NCBI RefSeq assembly: GCF_009707515.1
Contig: NZ_WLYI01000018.1
Coordinates: 1-64,000, forward strand
Origin: Pseudomonas karstica
GTDB taxonomy: Bacteria; Pseudomonadota; Gammaproteobacteria; Pseudomonadales; Pseudomonadaceae
Length of the DNA stretch: 64,000 bases
Direction: 5' to 3'
Within the stretch, counting starts at the first letter, position 1. Every line of letters starts with the position of its first letter. Positions 27,543 to 36,822 of the stretch are shown one piece after another. A model generated the notes under the pieces. It worked only from the letters and a program-made list of their open reading frames with translations. It searched no databases and was not told the DNA's origin. The translations under genes were made by a program, and so were the position numbers.

Positions 27543-28301
27543 CTACAACGGCTGAACGGTCACTGAACCCGCAGGCCCCGCCACACCCGGCTGCCCTTCC
27601 AGCCCAGGCCGGCCCTTCTCGCCGCCAGCGGCGCGGTAAACCAGGCAGCCCTTGGACTGCCCGCCCTTTCCAGGTTTGCCAGCCGTGCCCGCCAAGCCAC
27701 CGGCACCACCGCCCACCCAGACCTTGATCTGCTCGCCCGGATAATCCCGAGGCAGCTCGAGCCGTACTTGCGCGCCCGCCGCACCCGACAATCCATCACC
27801 GCCATTGTCACCATTGGCGCCACGCCCGGCCGAGCCCCAGGTGCAACCCGGATCTTCGCCATTGGCACCGTCAAGGCCAGCATAACCTTGGGCCCCGGCG
27901 CCGCCACGGGCGTCCACCGACAGCTCACCGGCATTCAAGGATTGGATGCGCAACGTCAGGTCACGCCCTGGCTTGGCCGGTTTTTCGTGGGTACCGGGGG
28001 CTCCGCGTGAGGTAATTTGGCTGCCATGATCCAGCTGTGCATGGCGTACCTGCATCTGCAGCCCGGTGCCACCGGGCACGATGGCAATCCGGGCTTCGCG
28101 GCCCAGGTGCAATTCATCGACATTGACCTGGGTGACCTTGGAAGGAATCAGCAAAGTGCCATAATCCGCCACTTCCAGCCGCTCCAATTGCAATACGCTG
28201 CTGCTGGTGGGCAGGCGCATTAAAGAGTGAGTCTCGACACTGACGCTCTGGGCCATGGCCAGGGGGCTGACCAACAGGGTCAACAGACAAACCTTATGCA
28301 T
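27543..28301 (-). CDS. Secreted collagen-like Gly-rich protein
   Basis: 252 residues. The signal peptide is MHKVCLLTLLVSPLAMAQ. The first half is beta-rich (LQLERLEVADYGTLLIPSKVTQVNVDEL). The second half has many Gly-X-Y triplets (GAPGTHEKPAKPG, GGAGAQGYAGLDGANGEDPG, GEKGRPGLEGQPGVAGPAG), interrupted by a lectin-like beta segment (QVRLELPRDYPGEQIKVWVGGG). The triplets suggest a short collagen-like triple helix or loose Gly-rich loops. Two cysteines (DPGCTW and SKGCLV) may form a disulphide. The start overlaps the end of the DUF1145 gene by eight bases. The function is unknown. Confidence 0.65.
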   Translation of the reverse strand: MHKVCLLTLLVSPLAMAQSVSVETHSLMRLPTSSSVLQLERLEVADYGTLLIPSKVTQVNVDELHLGREARIAIVPGGTGLQMQVRHAQLDHGSQITSRGAPGTHEKPAKPGRDLTLRIQSLNAGELSVDARGGAGAQGYAGLDGANGEDPGCTWGSAGRGANGDNGGDGLSGAAGAQVRLELPRDYPGEQIKVWVGGGAGGLAGTAGKPGKGGQSKGCLVYRAAGGEKGRPGLEGQPGVAGPAGSVTVQPL

Positions 28302-28587
28302 GATTGGCCGCCTTCGTTTGATCAGTCGCGCGCGCGGGCCCCGCAAGGCCCTGCAAGTGGAACATGCCTACTAGCAGAATCTGCAAGCGGTCACGCCAGG
28401 GATGGACACGGTTCTTCACGCTGGCGTTGAATAACAGCAGCTCTAGCAAATGAGTCAGCAGCAACAAACTGCCCGCCAGATTGACCAACAGGTGAAACGG
28501 ATTGATCAGCGGCTTGAACAGATTGATCACCACCACGCCCCAGAACAGCAGCGTCAGAAACTTCCCCAACCCCCAAAACACCCTCAT
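28294..28587 (-). CDS. DUF1145 family small membrane protein
   Basis: 97 residues with two or three hydrophobic stretches (GLGKFLTLLFWGVVVINLFKP, then LLVNLAGSLLLLTHLLELLLF). The FWGVVVINLFKPLINPFHLLVNLAG pattern is typical of DUF1145. The ATG at 28587 is nine bases downstream of an AGGGGA site and fits better than a GTG at 28596. Its stop overlaps the start of the collagen-like gene, so the two are probably translationally coupled. The function is unknown. Confidence 0.7.
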   Translation of the reverse strand: MRVFWGLGKFLTLLFWGVVVINLFKPLINPFHLLVNLAGSLLLLTHLLELLLFNASVKNRVHPWRDRLQILLVGMFHLQGLAGPARATDQTKAANHA

Positions 28588-28703
28588 CGCGCGCACTCCC
28601 CTGGCACATTATTCTTTGGGCGCACAGTAACGACTTCTACAAGCGATTTGCCAGTAAAGGATAAAAAACTTGATGAAGGGCAAGCGCCACAAGAGCCAGG
28701 AAT

Positions 28704-28726
28704 GCCCCTGTGGATCCCACAGGGGC
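28704..28726 (-). terminator. Strong hairpin just downstream of the OmpA lipoprotein gene
   Basis: GCCCCTGTGG (28704-28713) pairs perfectly with CCACAGGGGC (28717-28726) around a 3-base loop, about ten bases past the stop of the OmpA gene. There is no U-tract on the minus strand, so it may protect the 3' end or be a weak terminator. Confidence 0.45.
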
Positions 28727-28736
28727 GATGGATTTT

Positions 28737-29429
28737 TCAGCGGTTGATCTGGATTTCCACCCGACGGTTCAAGGTACGACCTTCGGCTGTTTTGTTGTCA
28801 GCCACCGGATGGCTTTCACCGGCCCCCGCTATCGAGACGAAACTGCTGCGCGGCACCCCGGCACCCACCAGGTAATCCGTCACCGAATGGGCGCGTTTTT
28901 CCGAGAGGGCCTGGTTGTAGGCGTCTTTGCCGACGCTGTCAGTATGGCCGCTGACACGCAACTGCGCGCCCGGGGCCTCTGTTTTCAGACGAGTAGCGAT
29001 GACGTCGAGTTTGGTTTTGTCTGCCGCCGTGAGCCTGGCCGAGTCAAACTGGAAGTGGACGTCGCGAATCACGATGGTTTCTTCATTAACCACCACCACT
29101 TCCTCGACCACCGCAGTCGGTGCCGGTGGGCAGCCATTGGCATCAACCTGTACGCCTTGGGGGGTGCCAGGGCACTTGTCGCGGCTGTCCGGCACACCAT
29201 CGCCGTCTTCATCACCGTCGCCATGGACCCAGCAATAAGCGCCAGCCATACCACCAATCAACAACGCGCCACCGCCAGCCCATGCAGAGCTTTCGGTAGC
29301 GCCGAGGGCGGCGCCAGTCACACCGCCAAGGGCGGCACAGGTGGGCCAGTCGGTTTTTTGCAAGCCTGCGCAACCTGTCAATACTCCGGTTAGCAGAACC
29401 AAGGGTAGAGCTGTCCGCATGATGCTCAT
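28737..29429 (-). CDS. OmpA-family lipoprotein with a thrombospondin type 3-like motif
   Basis: 230 residues from the ATG at 29429, seven bases after an AGGAG site. The lipoprotein signal is MSIMRTALPLVLLTGVLTGC. A glycine-zipper-like segment follows (ALGGVTGAALGATESSAWAGGGALLIGGMAGA). Next is a calcium-binding TSP3-like stretch (HGDGDEDGDGVPDSRDKCPG) and then the OmpA peptidoglycan-binding domain (LRVSGHTDSVGKDAYNQALSEKRAHSV, NRRVEIQI). It anchors the outer membrane to peptidoglycan. An alternative start nine bases downstream keeps the lipobox. Confidence 0.87.
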   Translation of the reverse strand: MSIMRTALPLVLLTGVLTGCAGLQKTDWPTCAALGGVTGAALGATESSAWAGGGALLIGGMAGAYCWVHGDGDEDGDGVPDSRDKCPGTPQGVQVDANGCPPAPTAVVEEVVVVNEETIVIRDVHFQFDSARLTAADKTKLDVIATRLKTEAPGAQLRVSGHTDSVGKDAYNQALSEKRAHSVTDYLVGAGVPRSSFVSIAGAGESHPVADNKTAEGRTLNRRVEIQINR

Positions 29430-29620
29430 CTGATTTCTCCTGAGGGAATCGGCCGGGAGCCGATGGATGGAGTAAAGACGGCTCTTTTCATCTGCGCTAG
29501 TACGCCACACCCCCGTATTCATTGAGGATAACGGTGCATTCCGGACTTTTCTCAGCCGCCCGCTCTAGGCCCGCACGCTCAGCCGCGTTAGTCTCTACGG
29601 TCCTGATGTGAGGATCTCTG

Positions 29621-30118
29621 ATGAGCGTTGGTATTTCTTCTCGTACGCCCCAGCAAGCCCTGGCTGCCTTGCTGGATCTGCATCAGCCCAAGCGCCTGTT
29701 GCTGTTGAGTGCCCACCAACTCCCGGCGCTGGATGCCTTTCAAGCGGCGCATCCCGACACCCAGGTGTCTGTCGCCCCGCCCGGGCCCTTGCCGGCGGAG
29801 TTGGCAGCGCAACGTTTTGACCTGGCGCTGGTGGTCGACTGCCTGGAGCACCTGCCAAAACCGCAAGGCCTGACCTTGCTCGGCGGCATTCGTAACCTTA
29901 ATGCCAGCCGCATTGCGGTGCTGGTGGACCTGGGTGCCTGCGACTGGAAGGAAACGGACTTTTTCTCCCTGGCCCTGCAAGCCGGCGAGCGGTTCCAGCG
30001 TGATGAGCAGGTTCTGACGCTGTTTACCTATGATCTGCTTGACTATAAACAGGTGCCGGACTGGCTGAATGCCCGCTTCTGGGCCAACCCGGAAAACTTT
30101 GGAAAGTATTGGTGGTGA
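29621..30118 (+). CDS. DUF6231 family protein, methyltransferase-fold-like
   Basis: 165-residue soluble protein. The layout [51 protein letters not shown] recalls a small SAM-methyltransferase fold with a DCLEHL motif in place of motif IV. A glycine-rich SAM loop is missing, so it may not bind SAM. I associate it with the DUF6231 family of pseudomonads. Four bases separate it from the YchJ gene, which suggests an operon. Confidence 0.6.
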   Translation: MSVGISSRTPQQALAALLDLHQPKRLLLLSAHQLPALDAFQAAHPDTQVSVAPPGPLPAELAAQRFDLALVVDCLEHLPKPQGLTLLGGIRNLNASRIAVLVDLGACDWKETDFFSLALQAGERFQRDEQVLTLFTYDLLDYKQVPDWLNARFWANPENFGKYWW

Positions 30119-30122
30119 CCCG

Positions 30123-30593
30123 ATGAGCACATCCATTTGTCCCTGCGGCAGTGGCAACCTACTGGATGCCTGCTGTGGCCATTATCACGCCGGCCACCCC
30201 GCACCTTGCGCCACCGTACTGATGCGCTCGCGCTACAGCGCCTATGTGCTGGGCCTGGTGGACTATCTGGTAGCCACTACCCTGCCAGCGCAACAGGCTG
30301 GCCTGGACCAGGAAGCCATTAGTACCTGGAGTGCCCAAAGCACATGGCTGGGCCTGGAGGTGGAAAGTTCAGAGGTGTTCGGTGGGCAACCCGAACACGC
30401 CTTCGTTACCTTCACTGCCCGCTGGCATGACAGCATGGGTGAACACAGCCACAGGGAACGTTCATCCTTCGTACAGAATCACGAACGTTGGTACTTCATC
30501 GATCCGACGGTGGAGGTGACGGCTGGACGTAACGACGTCTGCTTGTGTGGCAGCGGGCAAAAATTCAAGAAGTGTTGCGCAAGCTACCTCTGA
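30123..30593 (+). CDS. ychJ: YchJ/UPF0225 family protein with two SEC-C motifs
   Basis: 156 residues. The N-terminal SEC-C-like motif is [17 protein letters not shown], followed by the YchJ core [20 protein letters not shown] and [31 protein letters not shown]. The C-terminal SEC-C zinc knuckle is [21 protein letters not shown]. The SEC-C motif is best known from SecA, where it binds zinc and SecB. YchJ function is unknown. It follows the DUF6231 gene. Confidence 0.85.
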   Translation: MSTSICPCGSGNLLDACCGHYHAGHPAPCATVLMRSRYSAYVLGLVDYLVATTLPAQQAGLDQEAISTWSAQSTWLGLEVESSEVFGGQPEHAFVTFTARWHDSMGEHSHRERSSFVQNHERWYFIDPTVEVTAGRNDVCLCGSGQKFKKCCASYL

Positions 30594-30610
30594 CTGCAGG
30601 CGAGCCCACT

Positions 30611-30710
30611 TGTAGGAGCGAGCCAGCTCGCGAAAAACCTGAGAGCGCCGTTGTGTGTCAGGCTGTAAGCGTCATCGTTGACGACCTTCGCGAGCAAGCT
30701 CGCTTCTACA
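30611..30710. repeat. Family B REPIN (TGTAGGAGCGAGC...GCTCGCTTCTACA)
   Basis: A 100-base element opening with TGTAGGAGCGAGCCAGCTCGCG and closing with CGCGAGCAAGCTCGCTTCTACA, two inverted REP sequences. It is a different REP type from arrays A-C and matches the common P. fluorescens GAGC-type REP. It lies between ychJ and the LEA2 lipoprotein gene. Confidence 0.85.
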
Positions 30711-30730
30711 GGGCCACAGGGATTAACGCC

Positions 30731-31213
30731 ATGCTACGGATTTACAGTTTGATGCTGGCATTGACCCTTGGCCTGACCGGCTGCGCCTCTTGGTTCGAAG
30801 ACGGTGCGCCACCACCCCAGGTGCATCTGGTCAAGATAGAGGTGGTCCGGGCCAAGCTGCTGGAGCAGAAATTCAAACTGTACTTTCGCGTCGATAACCG
30901 CGACGACGCCGACCTGACGGTACGCGGCCTGATTTACAAGATCACCCTGGACGATCTGCTGCTGACCGAAGGCGAGTCCAACGAGTGGCTCACCGTTGCA
31001 CCCCGCAGCCATGCCTTTTTCAAGGTATCGGTACGCACCAACCTGTGGCCTCAGGTGCGTGAGGTGGTCGCGATGCTGAAAAAACCGAGCCAACCCATCC
31101 CGTACCGCCTGGAAGGTGAGCTGAAAACCGGATTATTCATCGGTAACGACGTGCACGTGCTACGTAATGGCGAGATAATCCCCGGCGACTTTATCCCGGA
31201 GCGACATAAATGA
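30731..31213 (+). CDS. LEA type 2 family lipoprotein
   Basis: 160 residues. The lipoprotein signal is [18 protein letters not shown], with lipobox LTGC. The mature domain is an LEA14-like beta sandwich: [49 protein letters not shown]. The upstream in-frame extension lies inside the REPIN and is not used. Desiccation or stress roles are known for plant LEA2 proteins but not shown for these. It overlaps the next small gene by four bases. Confidence 0.8.
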   Translation: MLRIYSLMLALTLGLTGCASWFEDGAPPPQVHLVKIEVVRAKLLEQKFKLYFRVDNRDDADLTVRGLIYKITLDDLLLTEGESNEWLTVAPRSHAFFKVSVRTNLWPQVREVVAMLKKPSQPIPYRLEGELKTGLFIGNDVHVLRNGEIIPGDFIPERHK

Positions 31214-31404
31214 CTCAACAACCTCATGTTCATGGTCCTGATTGCAACCACGATCACCATGATCACGACCACGGCCATGTCCACGGCCCGAACTGCGGCC
31301 ACGCTCACCAGGAGCCGGTGCGCAATACCTTGAAAGACGTAGGTCGCAATGATCCATGCCCGTGCGGCAGTGCGAAAAAATTCAAGAAGTGCCACGGCGC
31401 TTGA
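31210..31404 (+). CDS. Small His-rich SEC-C zinc-motif protein
   Basis: 64 residues. Residues 1-36 are a His-rich segment ([20 protein letters not shown], then [10 protein letters not shown]) with a duplicated HGPxCxH motif. Residues 44-64 are a SEC-C motif ([20 protein letters not shown]). Both parts look metal-binding, for zinc, nickel or copper. It overlaps the LEA2 gene by ATGA (31210-31213). The function is unknown. Confidence 0.75.
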   Translation: MTQQPHVHGPDCNHDHHDHDHGHVHGPNCGHAHQEPVRNTLKDVGRNDPCPCGSAKKFKKCHGA

Positions 31405-31482
31405 TGACTCTGCGGCGGGGGAACTTGCTCCCTCGCCACAACACGCCCGCCACCGGGATTGTGCTCAAAGCAACAAGCCCCG

Positions 31483-32034
31483 TTAAGCCAACAGTTGCCC
31501 GGAAGAGATAACCGTCGCGTATTCACCGTGCAGGTTACCCAGGGACATCGCGTGCACCGCCTCGGCGGAGCGCAACTGGCCAAAGAAATCCGCTTTATCA
31601 AAGGTATAGCAGGCATCTTCGATCACCCAGGTCTCAAATCCCAGGTTACCGGCGGTACGAGCGGTGGATTCCACCGAGTTGTTCGTCGCCACCCCCACCA
31701 ACATCAGTTGCCCGATATTGGCTGCGCGCAAACTCACTTCCAGCGTCGTACCGCAAAACGCATCCGGCACCCGCTTCTGAATCAACTGCTCCCCCGCCTG
31801 CGGAACAAACGCATCCTGGAACGCCACACCTGATTGTTCAGGCCAGAACACCGAGTCTGGCGAGCGGGACAAGTGCTGAACATGGATAACCGGTCGACCA
31901 GTAAGCCGCCAATAAGCCAACAACGCCAACATGCGCTCTTCGGCATGGGGGTTATTGCGCCGCCCCAGCCTGGGGTGATGAATACCTTTTTGCTGATCAA
32001 TAATGATCAGGGCGGCGCGGGCTCGAATCTCCAT
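31483..32034 (-). CDS. Isochorismatase-like cysteine hydrolase
   Basis: 183 residues from MEIRARAALIIIDQQKGIH. The isochorismatase fold is shown by LIIIDQQKG (catalytic Asp), FVPQAGEQLIQKRVPDAFCGTTLE (catalytic Lys) and LMLVGVATNNSVESTARTAGNLGF. In the last block the usual nucleophilic Cys in V.T..CV is replaced by Asn-Ser (ATNNSV), so the activity may be lost or altered. The start at 32034 is preferred over 32082 because it begins the conserved domain. Convergent with the LEA2/SEC-C pair. Confidence 0.8.
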   Translation of the reverse strand: MEIRARAALIIIDQQKGIHHPRLGRRNNPHAEERMLALLAYWRLTGRPVIHVQHLSRSPDSVFWPEQSGVAFQDAFVPQAGEQLIQKRVPDAFCGTTLEVSLRAANIGQLMLVGVATNNSVESTARTAGNLGFETWVIEDACYTFDKADFFGQLRSAEAVHAMSLGNLHGEYATVISSGQLLA

Positions 32035-32169
32035 ATCGATAGATCCAAATGTTTTGTTGAATTTTCGATACTTGAACATCACCTATTCCTACAGGCAAGT
32101 CATCGGGAGTAAAACAGTCCACGCATCTGTTTGCTATCCGCTCAAGCGTTACCACTTTTGGAGAGCGTC

Positions 32170-32814
32170 ATGATCGATCTGTACTACTGGACCACCCCCA
32201 ACGGTCACAAGGTTTCGTTGTTCCTGGAGGAAGCCGGCCTGCCTTATGAGGTGCATCCGATCAACATTGGCCAGGGCGACCAGTTCAAGCCTGACTTCCT
32301 GAAAATAGCGCCCAATAATCGCATTCCGGCCATCGTCGATCAAAACCCGAGCGACGGCGGCGCGCCGATTCCTCTCTTTGAGTCCGGTGCAATCCTGCTC
32401 TACCTGGCGCAAAAGACTGGCAAGTTCATTCCCCAAGACCTGCGTCCTCGTCAGGAAGTCCTGCAGTGGCTGTTCTGGCAAATGGGGGGGTTAGGGCCGA
32501 TGGCGGGGCAGAATCACCACTTCAGTCAGTTCGCCCCGGAAAAGATCCCCTACGCCATCAAGCGGTATGTCGACGAAACCGCCCGCTTGTATGGTGTGCT
32601 GGATCGGCGCCTGGCGGACCGTTCCTTTATAGCGGGCGAGGAATACAGCATCGCCGACATGGCGATCTACCCGTGGGTCGTTTCCCACAAGTGGCAAAGT
32701 CAGAAACTTGAAGACTTCCCACATGTGCAGCGCTGGTTCAACCACATAAAGGAACGCCCGGCGACGGTGCGGGCGTATGAACTGGTGGCGAAAGTGAATC
32801 CACCGAAGGCCTGA
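32170..32814 (+). CDS. Glutathione S-transferase, YfcG-like
   Basis: 214 residues from [33 protein letters not shown], the typical YfcG/YghU start. These enzymes reduce disulphides through glutathione. The thioredoxin-like GSH site includes NNRIPAIVD and [17 protein letters not shown]. The C-terminal helical domain has QVQW-like [28 protein letters not shown] site precedes the ATG at 32170, and an earlier ATG at 32131 is less likely. It is a monocistronic gene followed by a family C repeat. Confidence 0.88.
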   Translation: MIDLYYWTTPNGHKVSLFLEEAGLPYEVHPINIGQGDQFKPDFLKIAPNNRIPAIVDQNPSDGGAPIPLFESGAILLYLAQKTGKFIPQDLRPRQEVLQWLFWQMGGLGPMAGQNHHFSQFAPEKIPYAIKRYVDETARLYGVLDRRLADRSFIAGEEYSIADMAIYPWVVSHKWQSQKLEDFPHVQRWFNHIKERPATVRAYELVAKVNPPKA

Positions 32815-32821
32815 CATACAC

Positions 32822-32851
32822 CGATCATTCCCACTCGCTGCGTGGGAATGT
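32822..32851. repeat. Family C repeat, short copy
   Basis: CATTCCCACTCGCTGCGTGGGAATG forms a hairpin just after the glutathione transferase stop. It matches the ends of the larger copy at 2193-2280. Confidence 0.6.
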
Positions 32852-32948
32852 TCAAATCCAAAAAATAACCATCCCCTCCCGCTTGCGCCGTTTCGCCACG
32901 CTCACTAACGTAGCGCCTTTACTGACGCTACCCCGCAGGAGCTTTGCC

Positions 32949-35390
32949 ATGGCCTCGCCAGCCCTCTCACACTTTTTCCCCCGGTTCGGCGTTGCCGCGG
33001 CAGTAGCCAGTGCCTTGGGCCTGGCGGGTTGCCAGTCACTGAATACCCAGGACACCCTGCCCCCGGTTTCCGGGGTACAGCCGCTCAAGGGCTTGGCGCA
33101 AAACGTTTCCGTGCGCCGCAACAGCCAGGGTATGCCCCTGATTGAAAGCAGCACCTTCCATGACGCACTGTTCACCCTCGGTTATGTACACGCCAGCGAT
33201 CGCATCAACCAAATGGTCACCCTGCGCCTGCTGGCCCAAGGCCGGTTGGCGGAAATGTCCGGGCCGCAGGCGCTGGATGTCGACCGTTTCATGCGCGCGG
33301 TCAACCTGAAAAAAAGCGCCGGCGAGCTGTACACCGCCTCGTCGCCACGCCTCAAGCGCTTCTTTGAAGTCTATGCCCGCGGGGTCAACGCCTACCTGTT
33401 CCGCTACCGCGACAAGCTGCCGCCGGACCTGGCCCAGACCGGCTACAAGCCGGAATACTGGAAACCAGAAGATTCAGCGCTGTTGTTCTGCCTGCTGAGT
33501 TTCAGCGAGTCGGCCAACGTACAGGAGGAATTATCATCGCTCGTGCTGGCGCAAAAAATCGGTGCCGACAAACTCGCCTGGTTGACCCCAAGCACCCCGG
33601 ACGAGCCGCTGCCCCTGGGCGAGACCGACAAACTCAAGGGTGTAAATCTGAGTCAGATTGCCGGCCTGAGCGTACTGAACGCGGTCAGCCAACAAGCAAG
33701 CACCCTCAATAACCTCGCAGTGAGCACTTCCAGCAACTGGGCGATCGCTCCACAACGCAGTCGCAGCGGTAAAAGCCTGCTGGCCAATGACCTGTCGGCC
33801 AAGCCTCAAGCCCCATCACCGTGGAACTACGTGCAGATTCGAGCCCCGAAATACCAGGCCGCCGGCGTCTCGGTGGCCGGCATGCCAATCTTACTCTCCG
33901 GTTTCAACGGTAAAGTGGCCTGGAGCATGAGCGCAGTCAAAGGCGATACCCAGGACCTGTTTCTGGAAAAAGTCAGGCGCCAAGGCAGTGCCTTGTACTA
34001 CGAGAACAACGGGAAATGGCTGCCAGCAGTGGCCCGCAACGAAACCTTCTTTGCCAAAGGTCAACGGCCGATTCGCGAGGTGATGTATGAAACCCGCCAC
34101 GGCGCCTTGCTTAACAGTGCTCAATCCCTGAATAGCGGCTACGGTCTCGCCTTACAGGCCGCGAGCTTCAAGGACGACAAGAGCCTGGATGCGTTCTTCG
34201 ATCTGTCCCGGGCCCAGAGCGCTGGCAAGGCGTCGGACGCTACCCGGGAAATCCGCGCCATCGCCCTGAACATGATCTTCGCCGACGCCAGCAATATTGG
34301 CTGGCAAGTCACCGGCCGCTTCCCCAATCGTCGCGAAGGCGAAGGCCTGCTGCCATCGCCGGGCTGGGATGCACGCTTTGACTGGGACGGTTACGCCGAC
34401 GCAATGCTGCATCCCTATGACCAGGACCCGGCCCAGGGCTGGCTCGGCACCGCCAACCAACGCACTGCCCCCCGTGGTTATGGCATGCAGTTGTCCAACT
34501 CCTGGGATGCCCCGGAGCGCAGTGAGCGCCTGGCGCAACTGGCCGGCGCCGGCAAACACGATACCCGCAGCCTGATCGCCATGCAGTACGACCAGACCAC
34601 TCCCTTTGCCGCCAAGCTCAAGTCCATGCTCAAGGCCCCAGGCATGGCCCAGCCTCTGAAACAGGCCATCGATGCCTTGCCCGCCGCCGAACGGAGCAAG
34701 GCTCAGAAAGCCTTCAATCGCTTGATGGCGTTCGACGGGCGCCTGGCACCAACCTCCAGCGATGCGGCAATTTACGAGCTCTTCCTGCAGGAAAGTGCCA
34801 AGCAGATCTTCCTCGACGAACTCGGCCCGCAAACCAGTGCCACCTGGAATGCCTTTGTCGGCAATGCCAGCCTGTCGTACTCGGCCCAGGCCGATCACCT
34901 GCTGGGACGCGAAGAAAGCCCGTTCTGGGATGACCTGCGCACCCCGCAAACTGAAGACAAACCAACGATTCTTGCCCACAGCCTGGCCGCCGCGATTACT
35001 GCGGGCGACAGCCAATTAGGTACGGATCACAAAGCCTGGCAGTGGGGCAAGCTCCACAGCTACACCTGGAAAGACGCCAACGGCCAGATTGTGCGCGGGC
35101 CACTGGCGGCGGGTGGTGATCACAGCACCCTGAACAGCTCGCCGTACCGCTGGGGCCAGGACTTCGAAACCACCCAGGTGCCAGCCCTGCGAATGATTGT
35201 CGACTTCAGCCAGGTGGAGCCGATGATGGGCCAAAACGGTATTGGTCACTCCGGCAACCCGGCCAGCCCAAACTACGCGAACGGCATAGATCCTTGGCTC
35301 AAGGCGCAATACCTGAGTTTCCCGATGCAACAGCAGAACTTTGACAAGGTATACGGGAAGACAAGGTTGACCCTGGTGCCCGGCAAATAA
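32949..35390 (+). CDS. quiP: Acyl-homoserine lactone acylase, penicillin amidase family (QuiP)
   Basis: 813-residue Ntn hydrolase starting [20 protein letters not shown], the start typical of Pseudomonas QuiP. The segment ends in a lipoprotein-like LGLAGCQS. The conserved part [45 protein letters not shown] leads to the alpha/beta cleavage site at [11 protein letters not shown], where Ser262 should become the N-terminal nucleophile. Known QuiP cleaves the amide of long-chain AHLs in the periplasm. The C-terminal region is about 30 residues shorter than the PAO1 form. The start follows AGGAG by seven bases. The substrate range is not established for this protein. Confidence 0.88.
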   Translation: MASPALSHFFPRFGVAAAVASALGLAGCQSLNTQDTLPPVSGVQPLKGLAQNVSVRRNSQGMPLIESSTFHDALFTLGYVHASDRINQMVTLRLLAQGRLAEMSGPQALDVDRFMRAVNLKKSAGELYTASSPRLKRFFEVYARGVNAYLFRYRDKLPPDLAQTGYKPEYWKPEDSALLFCLLSFSESANVQEELSSLVLAQKIGADKLAWLTPSTPDEPLPLGETDKLKGVNLSQIAGLSVLNAVSQQASTLNNLAVSTSSNWAIAPQRSRSGKSLLANDLSAKPQAPSPWNYVQIRAPKYQAAGVSVAGMPILLSGFNGKVAWSMSAVKGDTQDLFLEKVRRQGSALYYENNGKWLPAVARNETFFAKGQRPIREVMYETRHGALLNSAQSLNSGYGLALQAASFKDDKSLDAFFDLSRAQSAGKASDATREIRAIALNMIFADASNIGWQVTGRFPNRREGEGLLPSPGWDARFDWDGYADAMLHPYDQDPAQGWLGTANQRTAPRGYGMQLSNSWDAPERSERLAQLAGAGKHDTRSLIAMQYDQTTPFAAKLKSMLKAPGMAQPLKQAIDALPAAERSKAQKAFNRLMAFDGRLAPTSSDAAIYELFLQESAKQIFLDELGPQTSATWNAFVGNASLSYSAQADHLLGREESPFWDDLRTPQTEDKPTILAHSLAAAITAGDSQLGTDHKAWQWGKLHSYTWKDANGQIVRGPLAAGGDHSTLNSSPYRWGQDFETTQVPALRMIVDFSQVEPMMGQNGIGHSGNPASPNYANGIDPWLKAQYLSFPMQQQNFDKVYGKTRLTLVPGK

Positions 35391-35397
35391 CCCCCAG

Positions 35398-35428
35398 CGA
35401 TCGATCCCACGCTTTGCGTGGGATTATC
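35398..35428. repeat. Family C repeat, short copy
   Basis: ATCCCACGCTTTGCGTGGGAT is a perfect hairpin eight bases after the quiP stop. No T-run follows. Confidence 0.6.
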
Positions 35429-35562
35429 CCGGGGCGCCGAGAAGTACCCGACAAGTCCAGGCATCCAGCAGTTTGTTCTTTGGAGTGTTCAAGCAATACG
35501 ACCCACAGATCCTGCTCCCAGACTGCAGAAGACACCCTGCATGATGGGCCCGATACGGAAAA

Positions 35563-35769
35563 TCAAGCCATCGGAACAGGAGGCGGCTCGTCTGGAAGGG
35601 TGGGCTCACCTGGCTCTTCAGGCTCGGTAGGCCAAGGGTCATCAGGACCTGGCTGGCCGGGAATACCCCCGGCAAACGCAGGATCAGCCATCAAGGACCA
35701 GGCTAGAACGCCAACCTGGTTGGGTTCAAGCCGGGCAAGTTCGGCGCTGATTCGCGGATCGAGCTTCAT
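35563..35769 (-). CDS. Small proline- and acid-rich hypothetical protein
   Basis: 68 residues from MKLDPRISAELARLEPNQVG, with a GAGGAG ribosome-binding site six bases before the ATG. The first half is helical (ISAELARLEPNQVGVLAWSLM). The second half is a proline/glutamate tail (PGPDDPWPTEPEEPGEPTLPDEPPPVPMA). There is no signal peptide or membrane segment. I do not recognise a family. The strong ribosome site supports a real gene. Confidence 0.55.
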   Translation of the reverse strand: MKLDPRISAELARLEPNQVGVLAWSLMADPAFAGGIPGQPGPDDPWPTEPEEPGEPTLPDEPPPVPMA

Positions 35770-35877
35770 AAAAGACTCCTCAAGCGTGGCCCGGATCGTT
35801 TTTTCACAATCCGAGGCAGTACACCCAATAGAGTCTCTGCCCGCTGACAAATTCCCTTAGCGTGCAAGAGGCTTGGA

Positions 35878-36444
35878 TCAGGTGCGTGGCAAGGTGACGC
35901 CGCGCTGGCCCTGGTACTTGCCCCCTCGGTCTTTATAGGAGACTTCACACTCTTCATCGGACTCGAAGAACAACATCTGTGCCACGCCTTCGTTGGCATA
36001 GATCTTTGCCGGCAAGGTGGTGGTGTTGGAGAACTCCAGGGTCACATGACCTTCCCACTCGGGCTCAAGGGGCGTCACGTTGACGATAATGCCGCAACGC
36101 GCATAGGTGCTCTTGCCCAGGCAGATGGTCAAGACATTGCGCGGAATACGGAAGAATTCGACAGTGCGCGCCAAGGCAAAGGAGTTTGGCGGGATGATAC
36201 AAACGTCGCTCTGGACGTCGACGAAGCTTTTTTCGTCGAAGTTTTTCGGATCGACGGTGGCCGAATTGATGTTGGTGAAGACTTTGAACTCATCGGCGCA
36301 ACGTACGTCGTAACCGTAGCTGGAAACCCCGAACGAAATCAGGCGGTCGGCGCCCTCGCCGCGCATCTGGCGCTCTACGAAGGGCTCAATCATGCCGTGC
36401 TCTTGCGCCATGCGGCGAATCCACTTGTCCGATTTGATGCTCAT
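35878..36444 (-). CDS. dcd: dCTP deaminase
   Basis: 188 residues, the usual Dcd length. It deaminates dCTP to dUTP for thymidylate synthesis. Family blocks are [94 protein letters not shown], which holds the catalytic Glu, and the C-terminal [17 protein letters not shown] lid. It is a single gene, divergent from the cold-shock gene. Confidence 0.95.
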   Translation of the reverse strand: MSIKSDKWIRRMAQEHGMIEPFVERQMRGEGADRLISFGVSSYGYDVRCADEFKVFTNINSATVDPKNFDEKSFVDVQSDVCIIPPNSFALARTVEFFRIPRNVLTICLGKSTYARCGIIVNVTPLEPEWEGHVTLEFSNTTTLPAKIYANEGVAQMLFFESDEECEVSYKDRGGKYQGQRGVTLPRT

Positions 36445-36822
36445 GGCGGGTGTCCTGAATAGCGAGGTGGAAAAATTCTGTTGGGCATCTTACCGGGGCC
36501 GGAGCCGTGGTTCAAAGGGCCGGTTTTTTTTCTTGATACCATGCCGCCCACACTGTGTGGAGCGCACCTTTAATTACTGGCTCCCGATGCGGTATCAGGT
36601 TGCCGTCAGTCACGAAAATAGAGAAACCTTCGGAAATATCATTGGCACGTCCCGGAAAAAGGGTTAAGGTGGCGCCACTGTGCTGCTTGTGTCACTGAGA
36701 ATCTCTACACGATATGTTGAATTTCGATCCAACCATCTCCAAGAATTTTTCCTGCTCTTTGCACTCAGTCTCGGCCAGGGCTTTTCCTGAGTCGCAGTTA
36801 ACTTTGTCCAAGGAGTTACACC
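36445..36822. other. Intergenic region between dcd and the cold-shock gene
   Basis: 378 bases holding the two divergent promoters. It includes an eight-T run (36526-36533) after GGGCCGG, then TGATACC at about 36535 and a pairing GGTATCA at about 36592, with CCACACTGTGTGG between them, so a small folded RNA is possible. The last ~150 bases before the cold-shock ATG look like the long 5' leader typical of csp genes. AAGGAG lies at 36809-36814. I see no open frame with gene character. Confidence 0.4.

Noticed and set aside
36392-36667. Open frame in the dcd upstream region
   Set aside because: No ribosome site, odd composition, and it overlaps the dcd start on the other strand.
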